A DNA stretch of 64,000 bases, taken from NCBI GenBank assembly GCA_934045905.1, contig OW203768.1, positions 16,086,316 through 16,150,315 on the forward strand. Direction: 5' to 3'. Position 1 is the first letter of the stretch, and every line of letters starts with the position of its first letter. Below the pieces are notes generated by a model that worked only from the letters and a program-made list of their open reading frames with translations, had not been told where the DNA came from and searched no databases. The position numbers and the translations under genes were made by a program. Of the stretch, positions 46,701 through 58,224 are shown piece after piece. Origin of the DNA: Leuctra nigra. Taxonomy: Eukaryota; Arthropoda; Insecta; Plecoptera; Leuctridae.

Positions 46701-49700
46701 TTGGGTCCACAAAAGAAACAAATGAACATTGTACGTCAAGTGTTTCTGGTTACTTCTCTGGCTTAGTGTCGGTGTGAGGAACTACACGCGTACGATGGCT
46801 CACCTTGGAGTAGTCGTACTTGTCCGGATGCTCGGCCATGAAGCGACGGAACGCGTTGCGAGTGTTCTTGTCTGCGGAGACGGCGTATCCCGGCTGGCCG
46901 CGCTTGTTCCTCGCTCCCGGGTCGGAGCCGACCTCCAACAGCAGTCTGAATCACAATTTGTAAACACAAACTTGAATCAAGAGCAATCATAGAAACAACC
47001 CCATGAAGTTTTCCATCGTGCGGGTGCCAAATGGAGAACCACAATGCACAATTTTATTTTAATGCAACAAGAGATCTTCATAATGACTGCACTTAGAGTG
47101 ACTCATATGATAAGTTCATTGGCTGCCATCACTACGAGCTGGCTTTTCAATTACTTTGTGTTTGTGATCACTCTAGGAATGTAATTCGTTAGTCCTAATC
47201 AACAGTTTAAATTCTGTACCTAAGAGGTAGAATGCCGGAAGTCAATTTTCTTGATTTTAAGTTGCACACTTTTGGAATGATGTACCTAATTAAGCTTTAT
47301 AAATTTACATTTGACTGATGTCAACAAATACAGTTTTAATTATGTATCTTTTACATATTGATTATTGACTCATATTACCATTTCAAATATGATTGGTTGA
47401 AGGCAGAATTGTGTAGGTACTACTTTTTGAATCACCATAACTTTAACTGGCCCTAAAGCTGTTGAGTGTAAATTTTGTCGTCATCTTTGCGTTTGTTGAC
47501 ATTGATTACCTGACAATCTCCACTTGTCCGCTCGCCGCAGCAACGTGAAGCAACAATTCACCCTGCTTGTCTCTCTGTTCGTTGAGACACTTGGCCAAGT
47601 CCTCGGGGCCCGCCTCCTCCGCAGTCCGCATCAACCCTGCGGTGTCCCCTTCTCCGCACGCCTGCGTCAGACTCCTGTGCAGCTTCGCGATCTCCGGACT
47701 CACTTCTTCCTGCTTCTTCTTCGGCTTCTTCTTCACTCGCTTCTTGACCCTCTGCGGCAGCGAGTCGCCGAACTCGGCCAGGTCGTTGGTGTTGGACTGG
47801 ACGTCGGCGTAGACCAGAATCGGCTCGTCTGATTGGCTATCGCTCTCCGAGGAGCTGAGGGCGAGAGTGGCTACGAGATCGGGCAGCGGCCGGTCGACTG
47901 TCTCACGCGAGTGCGCTCGATCCAATCTGAAACAAAAGTTATTAATTCACAAGTTTCCCAACCTTTTACTCTCTCATTGTACCAAATGCACTACATAATT
48001 AATAATTATCACGTTCTCTCGACTAGCACCAGATAATTGTTTGGGAATGTAGGTTTCTGTAGCAAATTTCCATGAAGTCAGGATGATAGGAAGAGATGTG
48101 CGATGTGAAAAATATCCGACTGAAACGGGGCTCGAACCCTGTCTAATGTCCGTCCGTCCGACCGGGTAGCTCAGATGGTAGAGCTCTCCCCAGCAAGTGA
48201 GAGGTCCCGGTTCGGTTGGATATTTTTCACAACGCACATCCCTTCGTATAATTGTTTATTTGTATAAACATGGATCAGAAGAAATGTTTTGCTATTCTTC
48301 TATCGATCTACACAAACTGTCTTGGCACACCTCTGTCGTGGACTGTGGACTGTATCGTTGGAGTCTATGCTTCTGGGTGAACCAAGGTCGCTTGCATCCA
48401 GTGCCTGTTCACGGTTCGATGTTTTCAACTTTCTCCTCCGAGGTGACTGCGGGAACGCAAGTTGAAAGTCAGCAGCTGAACCTGTAAGATGACTTTGATT
48501 AGAACCAATATGCAGTCTCATTGTAAGACCACAGAAACATTCTAGAAAGTTACCTAAAGTGAAATCTGACATAAAGGGTGCAAAATGTGAAAAGTATGAA
48601 AAGTGCCCAAAATAATAATTGATCTTCGGTTAACTTAACGAAAAGCAGCATACTATCTAAACAATGAGAGAAGCCACATAGAATCCACATAAGAAGTTTC
48701 TATCTATTTCTTAACTGCTTTTAAGGTGTCAAAAGCCAGTATCGAGAAAGGTTGAGCATCTTGGCTTTTAAGGGGCTTTAGACAATAAAACTTACACACA
48801 TTCATAAAATGTAGATTTTATTCACGGTAAGATTACACAAAACAATCTACTGATCTGACTATCGTTGCAACTAACAATGTTCTAAACATTGAACCAGCTC
48901 ACCATGCATCTGGACGGTGGCCAGAAGGTCGTGCGTACGCTTGACCTCGCTGAAGGTGGCGCGTCGCGTGGGGAACGGCACGGAGCGCAGCCTGCAGTCG
49001 CTGCGGTCAAGCGGAGCTGCGCGGCCGGCGAACAGAGCAGCTGCGTTGTGACCCGACGCCCGGTAGAATACAAGGTCGCAGGCGGCCAACGACGACGACC
49101 AGGCGCCCAGGATGTCTTGCACATGCTGGCAATACACTCATATTAATTATGTCACTATTGATGAGTATGTTTACAAGACATTGTACTGAAGATTGCAGGA
49201 ACTTGACGAGGCTTACTAATAATGACTAACTATCAAAGGTACTAACTGTGACACAAAGAAGGGTGACATGATCCAAACAAAATGGTTCAATTTCTTGGAA
49301 TATGTATATGGGTTTTTTAAGTTTTTAGCTGTCAAAAGTCCATTTTAAAAGCCTGTAACCTAGCTTATAAGTGAACGTTAGTACCTAGCTGTGAAAGAAA
49401 CGGAGCCCTTTGCTTTGTGTTATATTCGACTTCTCTTGTGAAATCATAGTCAGTAGAAAGCAAAATGCATTTACTGACATCTAAAGGGATTCAAGTACTA
49501 CGGAAGAGATCTGAAGGGAAACTGTCTACACAGTTTTACAAATGGTAGCAGTGTCAGGACATTTATTTTTAAAGCTAAAACATCGATACATTGCTCTGTT
49601 TTGAATTTTGGGAAATACGTTCCATCACTTGTGAGTATTTAGAAGAAAGCTCTAAAATTTGAAAAAAAATACGTTTAAGCAATGTGACGGACTTTTAAGG

Positions 49701-52700
49701 TTCAATATAAATTCTTAAAATTATATAAGAAAAAGTATGTATCCTTGCCGAATAAAACAAGAAACAAGATCACCTCCTCCAGTACCAAACATTAACATAT
49801 TCCACAAACCGCATTCCACAATGCGGCAAGTTGGGAACGAACGTCACCATATTATGCTTCACGGGCTAAATCAAACTGCCGCGTCAATAAACGAGCTCAA
49901 ACCTTTGCTCAATATGCCTCAACTCAAAAGTCCGTGCATTGTGATCACTGTTTTTTTATTCATTCGACCATTATGCACCTCTAAGTCCTGCTCACATTAT
50001 TACGTGACAATGTTCAAGTATCGGGAAATATGGGTGTTTTGAACAAAGCTATCCCACGATGAGTACCTGCGTTAGAGCTGCTTCATTGTACCGCCTTAGA
50101 CTGGCGCCGGCACTCTTCGGATGGGTCCCACCACTCTTTGCGTCCCGAGAGCTCTGTGAGCCCCCCTGGCCCTTGCGCACCGTGTAGCAGTGGAACGTCT
50201 TGTGCGCGGTGACGGTCGAGCCGTCAAACACCGCCGCAGCGAAGTGACCGCCGCCCAACATCAGCACCGCCCATTTGGTTCGCGCACCAACGGAAGAGCC
50301 AAGAGAGGAGAGGGTTGAAGTGTCTTCGGGAGCGTCCTGCAAGGCAGTGGTATTGAGCACAAAACTGCGATAGGTGGTAAGGTTACAAACATAGCTATTT
50401 ATAGAAGCCATTCAAATATTAGCTAATAGCTATACAATATACAGATAATATAATATACTAGCTATACAAATAATAAGTTCATTTAATTATTTATTAAACA
50501 CCGAAAAGAAGAACAATCATTGAAAATACCTTCTTCCCATGCAACAGGCATCGATAAATAGAGAATATCTTCCCGTCGTCGTTCTCAAAGAATGCTCGGA
50601 CGTTTCTCGAACTGTCTCGAAGTTCAGAGCTGGCTTCATCGGATGAACTCTCCGATTCACTCTCAGATTCCGAGCCAGATATGCTGGACATATCATCGCG
50701 ATCTAAGTAAACAAAATAAGTGTTAAAATAATGTACAATTATAGGTTCTTTGTTCACCGCACATTTCTACACCATACTGTTCATTGTTCAACTGACAAAA
50801 AGTGTGAGTGTGAGAAATGTCCACACGTACTAGATACCTAGTCTTGCTGTCATCTAATGTAGTAAGCACAGCTGTCTGTACACTTGTCGTTCGTTCCTCC
50901 TCCTCCCGTCAGCTGCCTGTTATCTGAGTAAAAATTGTAGTTCCTCACCAGCCGCCCCGGGAAGGGGCCGCCACCGTCGCCTTGGCTATTCAAATGCGCG
51001 ACAGTGGCGGCCCCTTCCCGGGACGGCAGGTGAGGAACTACAATTTTTACTCATATAACAGGCAGCTGACGGGAGGAGGAGGAACAAACAACGAGTGACG
51101 GCTGTGGTAGTAAGTAAGTAGTGCAGAAAGTGTTTCATTGTTTTCCTTATGTTTCATGAGCTGATAACTTTTTACTCTCGACTCTCAAGTGAGTAAGAAG
51201 AGAACTTCTTTCGTATTATTTAGGGCTGTGCGAGTTTGATATTTTAAGGTCGAGTCGAGTTCGAGTCGAGTCAGTGAGATGAATCGAGTTTTTCGAGTCG
51301 AGTTCGAGTCATGTTCAGCAAATGTTCACCTATGTACTATTAGGTCATAAAATTATTATTCAACCATCACAAAATGAATAGAAATATTTACATTAATCAT
51401 ACATCATCTATACATTGTAGGGCTGCTAATTCATGTAATTTCTTATTATAAGATAAGATGTGTATAGGTAAACTAGGAAAACGCTCTGTGTAACGCGTTG
51501 AATGAGCGAGCACGACACGTGCGCAAACATTAACCGAATATGCGTTCGTTAACACACAGAAAACATTATTTTAAGTCAAACTGAAAGCAAACTACGATCC
51601 ACTGAATCAATATAAAACAATGTGTCATTGTATGACCACCATTAATGTGTAATCCGAGATATACCTAACCTTCAAGGAAATGTCAGGCTAGACAGAAGCT
51701 CAGAAACGGAATAAATCCAACGTTTCCAAGAAGAAAATAATTTGAAATAATCAATCCCCTGGACAAAAACTGTAGATACCTAATATCTATGCTTTAAAAG
51801 CGATTCAATTTTACTAATACCTTCACAAAGTACACCAAATTGCCAAAATTATCAACGAAAAGAAGCACAATGCAGGAGAGATTTGGAATGACGTGTGAAC
51901 GCTAGAAGAGAACAAACGCCACTCAATGATATTATTGAAATGTGAGCTTATGTTTCTAATCCCTCCTGGTTGCAAAATCAGCCAAGTAGAAACACGGGAG
52001 GCACGGCCATCAGAACTACGAATTGACGAAAAGACAATCAAGGTCCTTAAAAACTCGAAATGATTTGTTGGAAACTATGATCCAAATTGAATTATTCAAA
52101 TTTGATCAACTCAATACACATAAAAATATCTGCTTTTCACTAAAAAAGTGTACATACCATCAAAACACTCTTGTACCTAAAGCAAATCAGATTCAGTTGC
52201 ATTGGAAAGACGTTCATTTTCAATGTTTCATTTCTGACAGCTATTAAAAATGTCAATAAGTGCATACTTTCTTGACAGATTCGGCTGAAAATTGGTAAAA
52301 TAAGTGACATTGTTGGTCTTACTGACCATGCTAAATATGAGTTTGATCACATTTCTCGAAGACCATTTTCATTTTTTAGGCTATCAGGAGATACTTATTT
52401 TAACAATGAACCAATGGATGGATTTCAAAAAAAAATTGAGTCTGCAAACAGAGAAGGTTGTCTTTACATGTGTGCAAAATTTCAGGTCGATCGGTGAAAC
52501 GGTGCGACTTCTATTGCTTCCTTTAGCATACAAAAACAAAAACAAAAAAAAAAACAGAGGTCCGTGCTAAAAGAGCCAAATGGAGTCGCTCGCTTCGCTC
52601 GCTCAAATAATTTTGATTCTCATACTACTGGGGTTTGAAGTGCTGCTACTAGAAATTTGTAGCTTGGAATGACAAGTAGAGATCTAAGCTTTAACAGCTA

Positions 52701-54685
52701 CTGTATTTTGGGGGAAAAATCCATGCAATCTGCAACTAGAAATACTACTAGGTACTAGGCACTACATAGAATGTAAAGCCATAGACATTTATACTCACTA
52801 GTGAGTAAAGCCAAAGACCCTAGACCATCCTTAGGCCAAGAATTCTGGGTTTTTGCATTCCTAGAAGTATTGTCAGGAGCACTTAGACCTGCAGTTGAGT
52901 TATGTCACTGTATCAGCAGGAATATCATATTTCCCAAATCTCAACAATTTCATCCAACAATGCTTCGTTATTATTTCATTGTGAAACATTTTAACAGAAA
53001 TGCATGTGTTCTTGTGAGTTGAGGAGTGGATTATTGATGGAAGAAGTATGTAGGGGTCTGTTAAGGATGTAGGCAAGATAGATATTGTCTTCAAAAAAAA
53101 ATAAAAAATTGAAAACTCGAAAAAGTCGAGTTTAACCCTTTTTGACTCGATTCACCCCCCAAACTCGACTCGAACTCGAAATTTCGAGTACTCGCACACC
53201 CCTAGTATTATTAGATAATTAATATTGTCTGGCACCCTGAATATGTTCAATCAAAGGTTTTAGAAAATGACTCATTTATTTATTTCACCCACTTGAAGAA
53301 TTAGAAAAAATATGCAAACACACAAATTTATTTCATCTTTAGAAATTTACATTCACATCTTGACAGTACAAAACCTCACTGTTATGTTACTTAGGCCCGG
53401 TTGCACGATGTCCCGATAAGTAAGATAAAGTGAACTTTAGCCTAAAGTGAACTTAAGCGGACTAGATGGCTGTGTTTCAATTGCTGTTGCCATGGTTTCA
53501 GGCGATAAATCCTGCCGCTAACTTTATCGGGACTTTGTGCAACCGGGCCTTACTATTTTTGACACTTTATTATATTATTATAATTTAATTATACCTATTC
53601 TACTGTTTGTGTATTTTCAAACCCGTCACCTGCTCTAAGGTCAAAGTCCTCCTCTGTAACAGCCGCTCGGCCAGCGAGATGCTGCTTGAGATTGTACCGA
53701 TGCCAGTCGAGCTTGTAGTGCTCGCGTTGGTGCACCTGGTCTCTGAACCCGACACCGCAGTACGAGCAGAACAGCCGGGCCGAGACGGTCGGCTCCAGCT
53801 GGCTCGCTGCGTCGGTGCTCGGGTCGATGAGGGAAGGAAGCGGCTCGGAGGGCTCTGATTCAAATATATGAAACAGAACGTACGTTATGTGTTTCAGCTA
53901 AAAATAAACAATGCTTGTTCAAGCTCACTTTGCATGAAACCTCAATGTTCTGATCATGAAATAACATAAAGGGGATGTAGAGTAGGTCTACAAAAATTTT
54001 CATAAAGCGAATAATTTTTGATTGTAAATCAAGTTGTGATAGAATGGATGTTGAAAGTGAAAAATATCCAGCAGAACCAGCTGCCACCTAGCTGCCCTCT
54101 TTCAGCCATTTCCTTATTCACTTTGCACATCCTTCATAGGAGTCCACAGGGGGGAGGAGCAGGGGGCACTTGCCCCACTTTATTTTCCAAAATACCGAAA
54201 AATGAAAGGAATATATGCCAATCATAAAGTAGTTGTTTTGTATTCAATTGAATTGAATATTCTTTAATCTTTTCCATTCAAGGAAAGCGAATTTACTTCG
54301 CATCACCTCTGTCATTTCTGAGTTATTTTCTGACTGTTAGTGTGTTCATTAAACTAGGTATATCTAGGTTACACTAATAAAATTACTTAAATGATAGTCT
54401 TTTTTTGTCTGGGGTTTAACGTTGCACTGTTCTGCAGCGATCAGGCTAATGGCGACGGATTAAATGATAGTAGGCACCATTCATTAATTTATCTTACATG
54501 ATTTATTGTGTAAACAATCACCCCCCTCCATTGAGCAGTTGTCACAAAGAATCCCACATGATGACTGTCAACTCACTAACTACAGAAGACGAAGTGGTGC
54601 CGCGCATGCACTGAGCCACACGAATGCCTCGCGCCACCCGAGCAAACTCTTCCGAGTTGTAGACCTTCAACACGTCACGTTCCAT
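43751..54685 (-). CDS. ANKZF1: ANKZF1/Vms1: peptidyl-tRNA hydrolase of ribosome quality control
   Basis: Eleven coding exons on minus, in order: 54685-54577, 53854-53630, 50702-50530, 50336-50067, 49125-48903, 48481-48331, 47926-47510, 46945-46804, 44884-44717, 44255-44153 and 43839-43751. All junctions keep phase; 2070 nt code for 689 residues (the human protein is about 726). Order of parts: N-terminus MERDVLKVYNSEEF, a C2H2 finger (CSYCGVGF...DWH), an acidic Ser/Glu stretch, the VLRF1 release-factor-like domain with the catalytic loop GGSQSSRDA and the PFPTRRATFSEVKR block, ankyrin repeats (HVAAASGQVEIVR), FRRFMAEHPDKYDYSK, a charged helix that includes a VCP-binding-like KAAKR stretch, and a final treble-clef (CFTC...FCSIVC). 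Known role: releases stalled chains from 60S subunits and links to CDC48/VCP. An acceptor just before the ATG (TTTATTTCAG) implies a 5' untranslated exon further right. Confidence 0.93.
44407..44515. repeat. 109-bp palindromic MITE
   Basis: GGCGTTTTCCACTGGC... pairs with ...GCCAGTGGAAAACACC; the centre contains TGACGTCA. It lies in ANKZF1 intron 9. Confidence 0.75.
45216..46220 (+). pseudogene. 5'-truncated LINE: reverse-transcriptase C-terminal part
   Basis: A 315-residue open frame (45216-46163) starts inside the reverse transcriptase just before LVYADDVLIWGES (the YADD motif, about residue 30). It continues with FKYLGSI, the LPILTYGAVTWGI block and the C-terminal RWFGHMKRMD ... GRRRVGRPREKW segment typical of one group of insect and mollusc LINEs. 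The endonuclease and the front of the polymerase are missing, so it is a dead 5' truncation. The sequence continues into a short ATT microsatellite at 46219-46230, the likely 3' tail. Opposite strand to ANKZF1, in its intron 8. Confidence 0.85.
46221..46620 (+). repeat. Repeat fragment, possible 5' leader of another LINE
   Basis: GC-rich, with phrases such as GGCATGGGTAACCCTTAC and GGTGGCAGCCGTCGGTGGGG that look like leader sequence found with LINEs of the same group. No intact ORF. Classification is a guess. Confidence 0.3.
48060..48245 (+). mobile_element. tRNA-derived SINE-like element with inverted flank
   Basis: A tRNA-like block (about 48157-48220, GGGTAGCTCAGATGGTAGAGC and GTCCCGGTTCGG) is followed by GGATATTTTTCAC. 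The same tail is inverted at 48092-48120 (GTGAAAAATATCCGAC), next to a second B-box in reverse. In ANKZF1 intron 6. Confidence 0.6.
50881..51098. repeat. About 100-bp-arm palindrome in ANKZF1 intron 2
   Basis: Left arm from CACTTGTCGTTCGTTCC through CGCCCCGGGAAGGGGCCGCC; right arm GGCGGCCCCTTCCCGGGACG through GGAGGAGGAGGAACAAACAA. Only about 20 bases separate the arms, and pairing is nearly complete. GC-rich core unlike its surroundings. Confidence 0.85.
51221..53204. mobile_element. 1984-bp non-autonomous hAT element, TCGAG-repeat ends
   Basis: Flanked by a perfect 8-bp duplication GTATTATT (51213-51220 and 53205-53212). Ends TAGGGCTGTGCGAGT / ...ACTCGCACACCCCTA. The terminal 80-100 bases are built from GAGTCGAGTTCGAG motifs. 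The inside holds a copy of family A (51470-52612) and no transposase frame. In ANKZF1 intron 2. Confidence 0.88.
51470..52612 (+). repeat. Interspersed repeat family A, longest copy, nested in the hAT element
   Basis: From AAACTAGGAAAACGCTCTGT (51470) to GCTCGCTTCGCTCGCTCAAA (52612). Its beginning matches 7131 and 23579, and its end the GGAGTCGCTTG part of those copies. No long ORF; superfamily unknown. Confidence 0.6.
53394..53549. mobile_element. 156-bp MITE with TTA target sites
   Basis: Ends GGCCCGGTTGCACGATGTCC / ...GTGCAACCGGGCC with internal CCGATAA / TTATCGG, flanked by TTA on both sides (53391-53393 and 53550-53552). A 3-bp target fits PIF/Harbinger-type transposition. In ANKZF1 intron 2. 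Confidence 0.85.
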
Positions 54686-54725
54686 GGAGCTGAAATAAAC
54701 CAAAAACTCTTCAGCGACAGCAACA

Positions 54726-54797
54726 ATCTGTTCAGCTCAGTTGGTAGAGCACTGGACTGGACATTCAAAGGAGCCGGGTTCGAATCCCGGAGGAGGG
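54726..54797 (+). mobile_element. tRNA-like block (SINE fragment)
   Basis: CAGCTCAGTTGGTAGAGC and CCGGGTTCGAATCCCGG with an AAATCTTTTC tail like other SINE copies here. It lies just upstream of the ANKZF1 start, inside the predicted 5' intron. Confidence 0.55.
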
Positions 54798-55721
54798 AAA
54801 TCTTTTCTTCTTGCTGTTTTTATTTATTCACTTCAACAGTGGTGTTGGAACATTACTCTATGTTAATCTCCAGAGTATACTTGATTCCATCGAGTAGTAC
54901 CTACTTCCTAGAAAATCTCTAAAATTATCTCTAAAAATGTTATCTAAATTTTCTAAATCAAAATTTTAGATCTCTAAAATTTGTCTCTTAGAGATACTAA
55001 ATTAACCATTTACAAACAATTCTTTGTTTGGAATTTGAAGACTGTTGTCGATGTATGCTCAGCAACAAAGAATGCTGCCCCGGTCCTACGTATAAACCAA
55101 GGTCAAATTCTTCACGCGTCCAGCTTAGATCGTCTTACATTTTACTAGATTGCAGGAACCTGACACAGTACCTATGCAACAATATACTTAATGTGGTGTG
55201 GTGTTGTATTGTAAATATATAGTCATGATGTGATATCAAACGAAATTATGTAATAATATGTCTTTATAAGCCAGAATCTGGTAAAGAAGTGCGGCCTTGG
55301 ACATCGACGAAAGCATTCAGTGCTGCGTGCAGCTATAACAGTTACGAATCCCATAGAGCAAGTCAATGATGTAACTAGATAGGTAGTAAACTGTTGTGGA
55401 GTTCAACAGCTTGGTTCTCAACAAAAGAGTTGAAATAATATTTGCAGCATGTAGTTGATTAAATCTTAAAATTAAATTTCATGTAGGTATGGATCAAGTT
55501 TGACAGTAATATTGTCTAGGTAAGTTTACACTGAAAATTGCAATTACATATCTCCAATTATTCATGATGAAAGGTGTCCTCAATTAAATTGGGGAAATTA
55601 GGGAAAACTGTGGGAAAAGACACGGTAAAATATTACAATCGGAAAGTTCACATTAGGAAAGTAATTTAGTAAACGTCGATTATTCTATTTGAATCCTTTA
55701 TTGACTTGAATTTGTGAAATA

Positions 55722-55913
55722 CAATAGACCATTTTAAATATTATCTCCGTGGCTCTGCTTTCTAAGAAAAATCATATGCAGTTTGATTTCCAGACACCTT
55801 AGTCCCTGTTTCAACAATAGGTAAAACAGGGACTAAGGTGTCTGGAAATAATACTGCATATGATTTTTCTTAGAAAGCAGAGCCACCGAGATAATATTTA
55901 AAATGGTCTATTG
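55722..55913. mobile_element. 192-bp palindromic MITE
   Basis: Ends CAATAGACCATTTTAAATAT / ATATTTAAAATGGTCTATTG; the arms (about 85 bases) are nearly perfect around ACAATAGGT. Confidence 0.85.
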
Positions 55914-56165
55914 CATAAGTATTTATAAAATAACTATCTTATAAAATCCTCTTTATCTACTACAATAAATATAATACTAATTGTACATGCTTAGCAAAAT
56001 TAAATAAATGGTACACTATTTTGTAAACTATTCTACATCTCATAGTCTTAGATCAATAAAGAGAAGATACATTATTTAGAATTATATAAATATTTGTACT
56101 TCAATTTTTTTAAGCAAAACATGTCATTACATAAATAAAAATGTAGAACTTAATTTTTTCATTGG

Positions 56166-56791
56166 AATAGACCAAAACATAAACTAAACGCGCATGCCCA
56201 ATCCGCCATTTTCTCTTCCAGTTATGTGTGACATTCAGTCAAGGCACTTATATGTCAATCGTATAACGATAGTTCAGTAAAAGTTATAATTACATCGCGA
56301 AATAACAGAAATTGATGCTTACCTCAGTGTCAACATTCAAATACAATCGGCATATTTCATATCAGCACATATTCATACACATTCTTGTGAAAACTAGATG
56401 TCTATTCACCAAAATCATCATTTGACAAACGCAGTTTTTTATCACGGTCTTCTGAACCGTTCCCTTTCTGAATGAGCTCATTCAGAAAAGTTTCAGAAAG
56501 CCGTGATAAAAAAATGCGATCAAATGGTGATTTTGGTGAATAGACACTAGTTTTCACAAGAATGTGTATGAATATGTGCTAGATATGAAATATGCCGATT
56601 GTATTTGAATGTTGACACTGAGGTAAGCATCAATTTCTGTTATTTCGCGATGTAATTATAACTTTTACTGAACTCATTAAGATTGACATTTAAGTGACTT
56701 GGAACATGCGCACTAAGAGATGGTCACACATAGTGACACGCCCTTTTTTAGTTTGCTTTGAGGGCGCCACTAGTTTATGTTTTGGTCTATT
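56166..56791. mobile_element. 626-bp foldback element, AATAGACCAAAACATAAACT ends
   Basis: Two arms of roughly 270-300 bases pair across a centre at TGAATGAGCTCATTCA (56468-56485). The right arm carries extra sequence near 56705-56765. A single arm of this family is at 27461-27617. No ORF. Confidence 0.8.
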
Positions 56792-58224
56792 AGTAGCATT
56801 AAATTTGATTGCTTCAACATAATGTTGTAAGCTCCCAATACATCTTATTAGTTACTTATTACACTGTTGCTTACATGCATAAAGTCCCAATTTAATATTT
56901 ATATTCAATTAAATTTTTAACTAGTGTACCTAATGTTGTAAATTTGCGTGTTAGGTTACAAATTAGTATTACCATTATATAAAGCAAATTGTAAATCTAT
57001 TCACGAAACGATTTAGTTAACAAAAAATATTAAAGGGAAGAGTGTACAGTGTCGCACTACTCAAGCATTTGTACGCAAGATTGAAGCAAGCTGAAAACTT
57101 TCAGACAAAGCAAATGCATATTTTACAAATGTTCCCACCAATATGGAAATACTTAAATACAGTCTTAAAATATAAATGTGTACCTATGTGACAAAAAATA
57201 ATAATGAAATGTGATAGTTTAAATGCTGGATGAAATGTAATTTATAAGTTTAGTTTGACACAGTCTAATATGAATCTCTATGGTCTAATCATACATAATG
57301 AAAATCACCTTGTTGCTTTTAAATCTGTAATGGCAATAAAAAGTTAGTTTGCATTGAATGAATATGAAAGCAAAGCACATGGCACTCATCACCTAGGATT
57401 GTAATTAGCTGCTCCACTAATACAATAGTAACTAATAATAATAAAAGCAAGCATCATGCAAATAAGCAATATTAGTAGCCATCAAACTAAACATCAAACC
57501 ATAGAAAAATTACCTGAAAAAATCTACAAATCCCTGGATCTACAAAGTATTTTACCATTTCATTTTTTTATTCCAAAAAATTTCAACTTTTTAAGAAAAT
57601 GAGATTCAAGCTTTATAAAAATATCACTGTTTAAATTTAAGTGTAATTGGAAGTCCAACTATATGGTCTAATAGTTACAGGCAGTTAGCTACACTACATT
57701 ACCAAGAAATAGCAAAATTTGGACCAGATCCCCTTTTCAGTGATAGGTATCTGATTACTGACACTATTTGAATTGAATATTTAAATCGGTAGTAGCAGCA
57801 AGATTGAAAGTGAATGATCATTAGACATAACATGCACCTACTAAGTAGTTTGCCTTGATTTGCCATTGAAACAAAAGTATGATAAGGTTCACACACAGCG
57901 TTGCACTACAACCTACTTCAAAAACATATAATACCTACGTAATCTTTGAATCTCGTTCATAAATGTTACTACTTACTCTAGTTAAGTTTTTAATTGCCGC
58001 ACAAGACAAGATATTCAGTCAATGCACTCTGGCAGCATACTCTACGCTTTGAACATTAAGAATATTCCAAAAGAATTTACATCATTTCAGATCTGTCGCA
58101 CAAAAGTGGCGTTAGCTGCAAACAATACTGCATATTATAACTACAAACATTCTTTTGAAATTTCTGGTGTTCCTGTCAATCATCAGAAGACATAAAGTCT
58201 GCAATCAAGTTTCAATCATGTGAT

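Larger units (their letters stand above)
54830..58224. other. Gene-poor spacer between ANKZF1 and ARL6IP6
   Basis: Apart from two inverted-repeat elements (55722-55913 and 56166-56791) and AT-rich DNA, nothing was recognised. A 5' untranslated exon of ANKZF1 should lie in the left part but cannot be pinned down. Confidence 0.5.
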
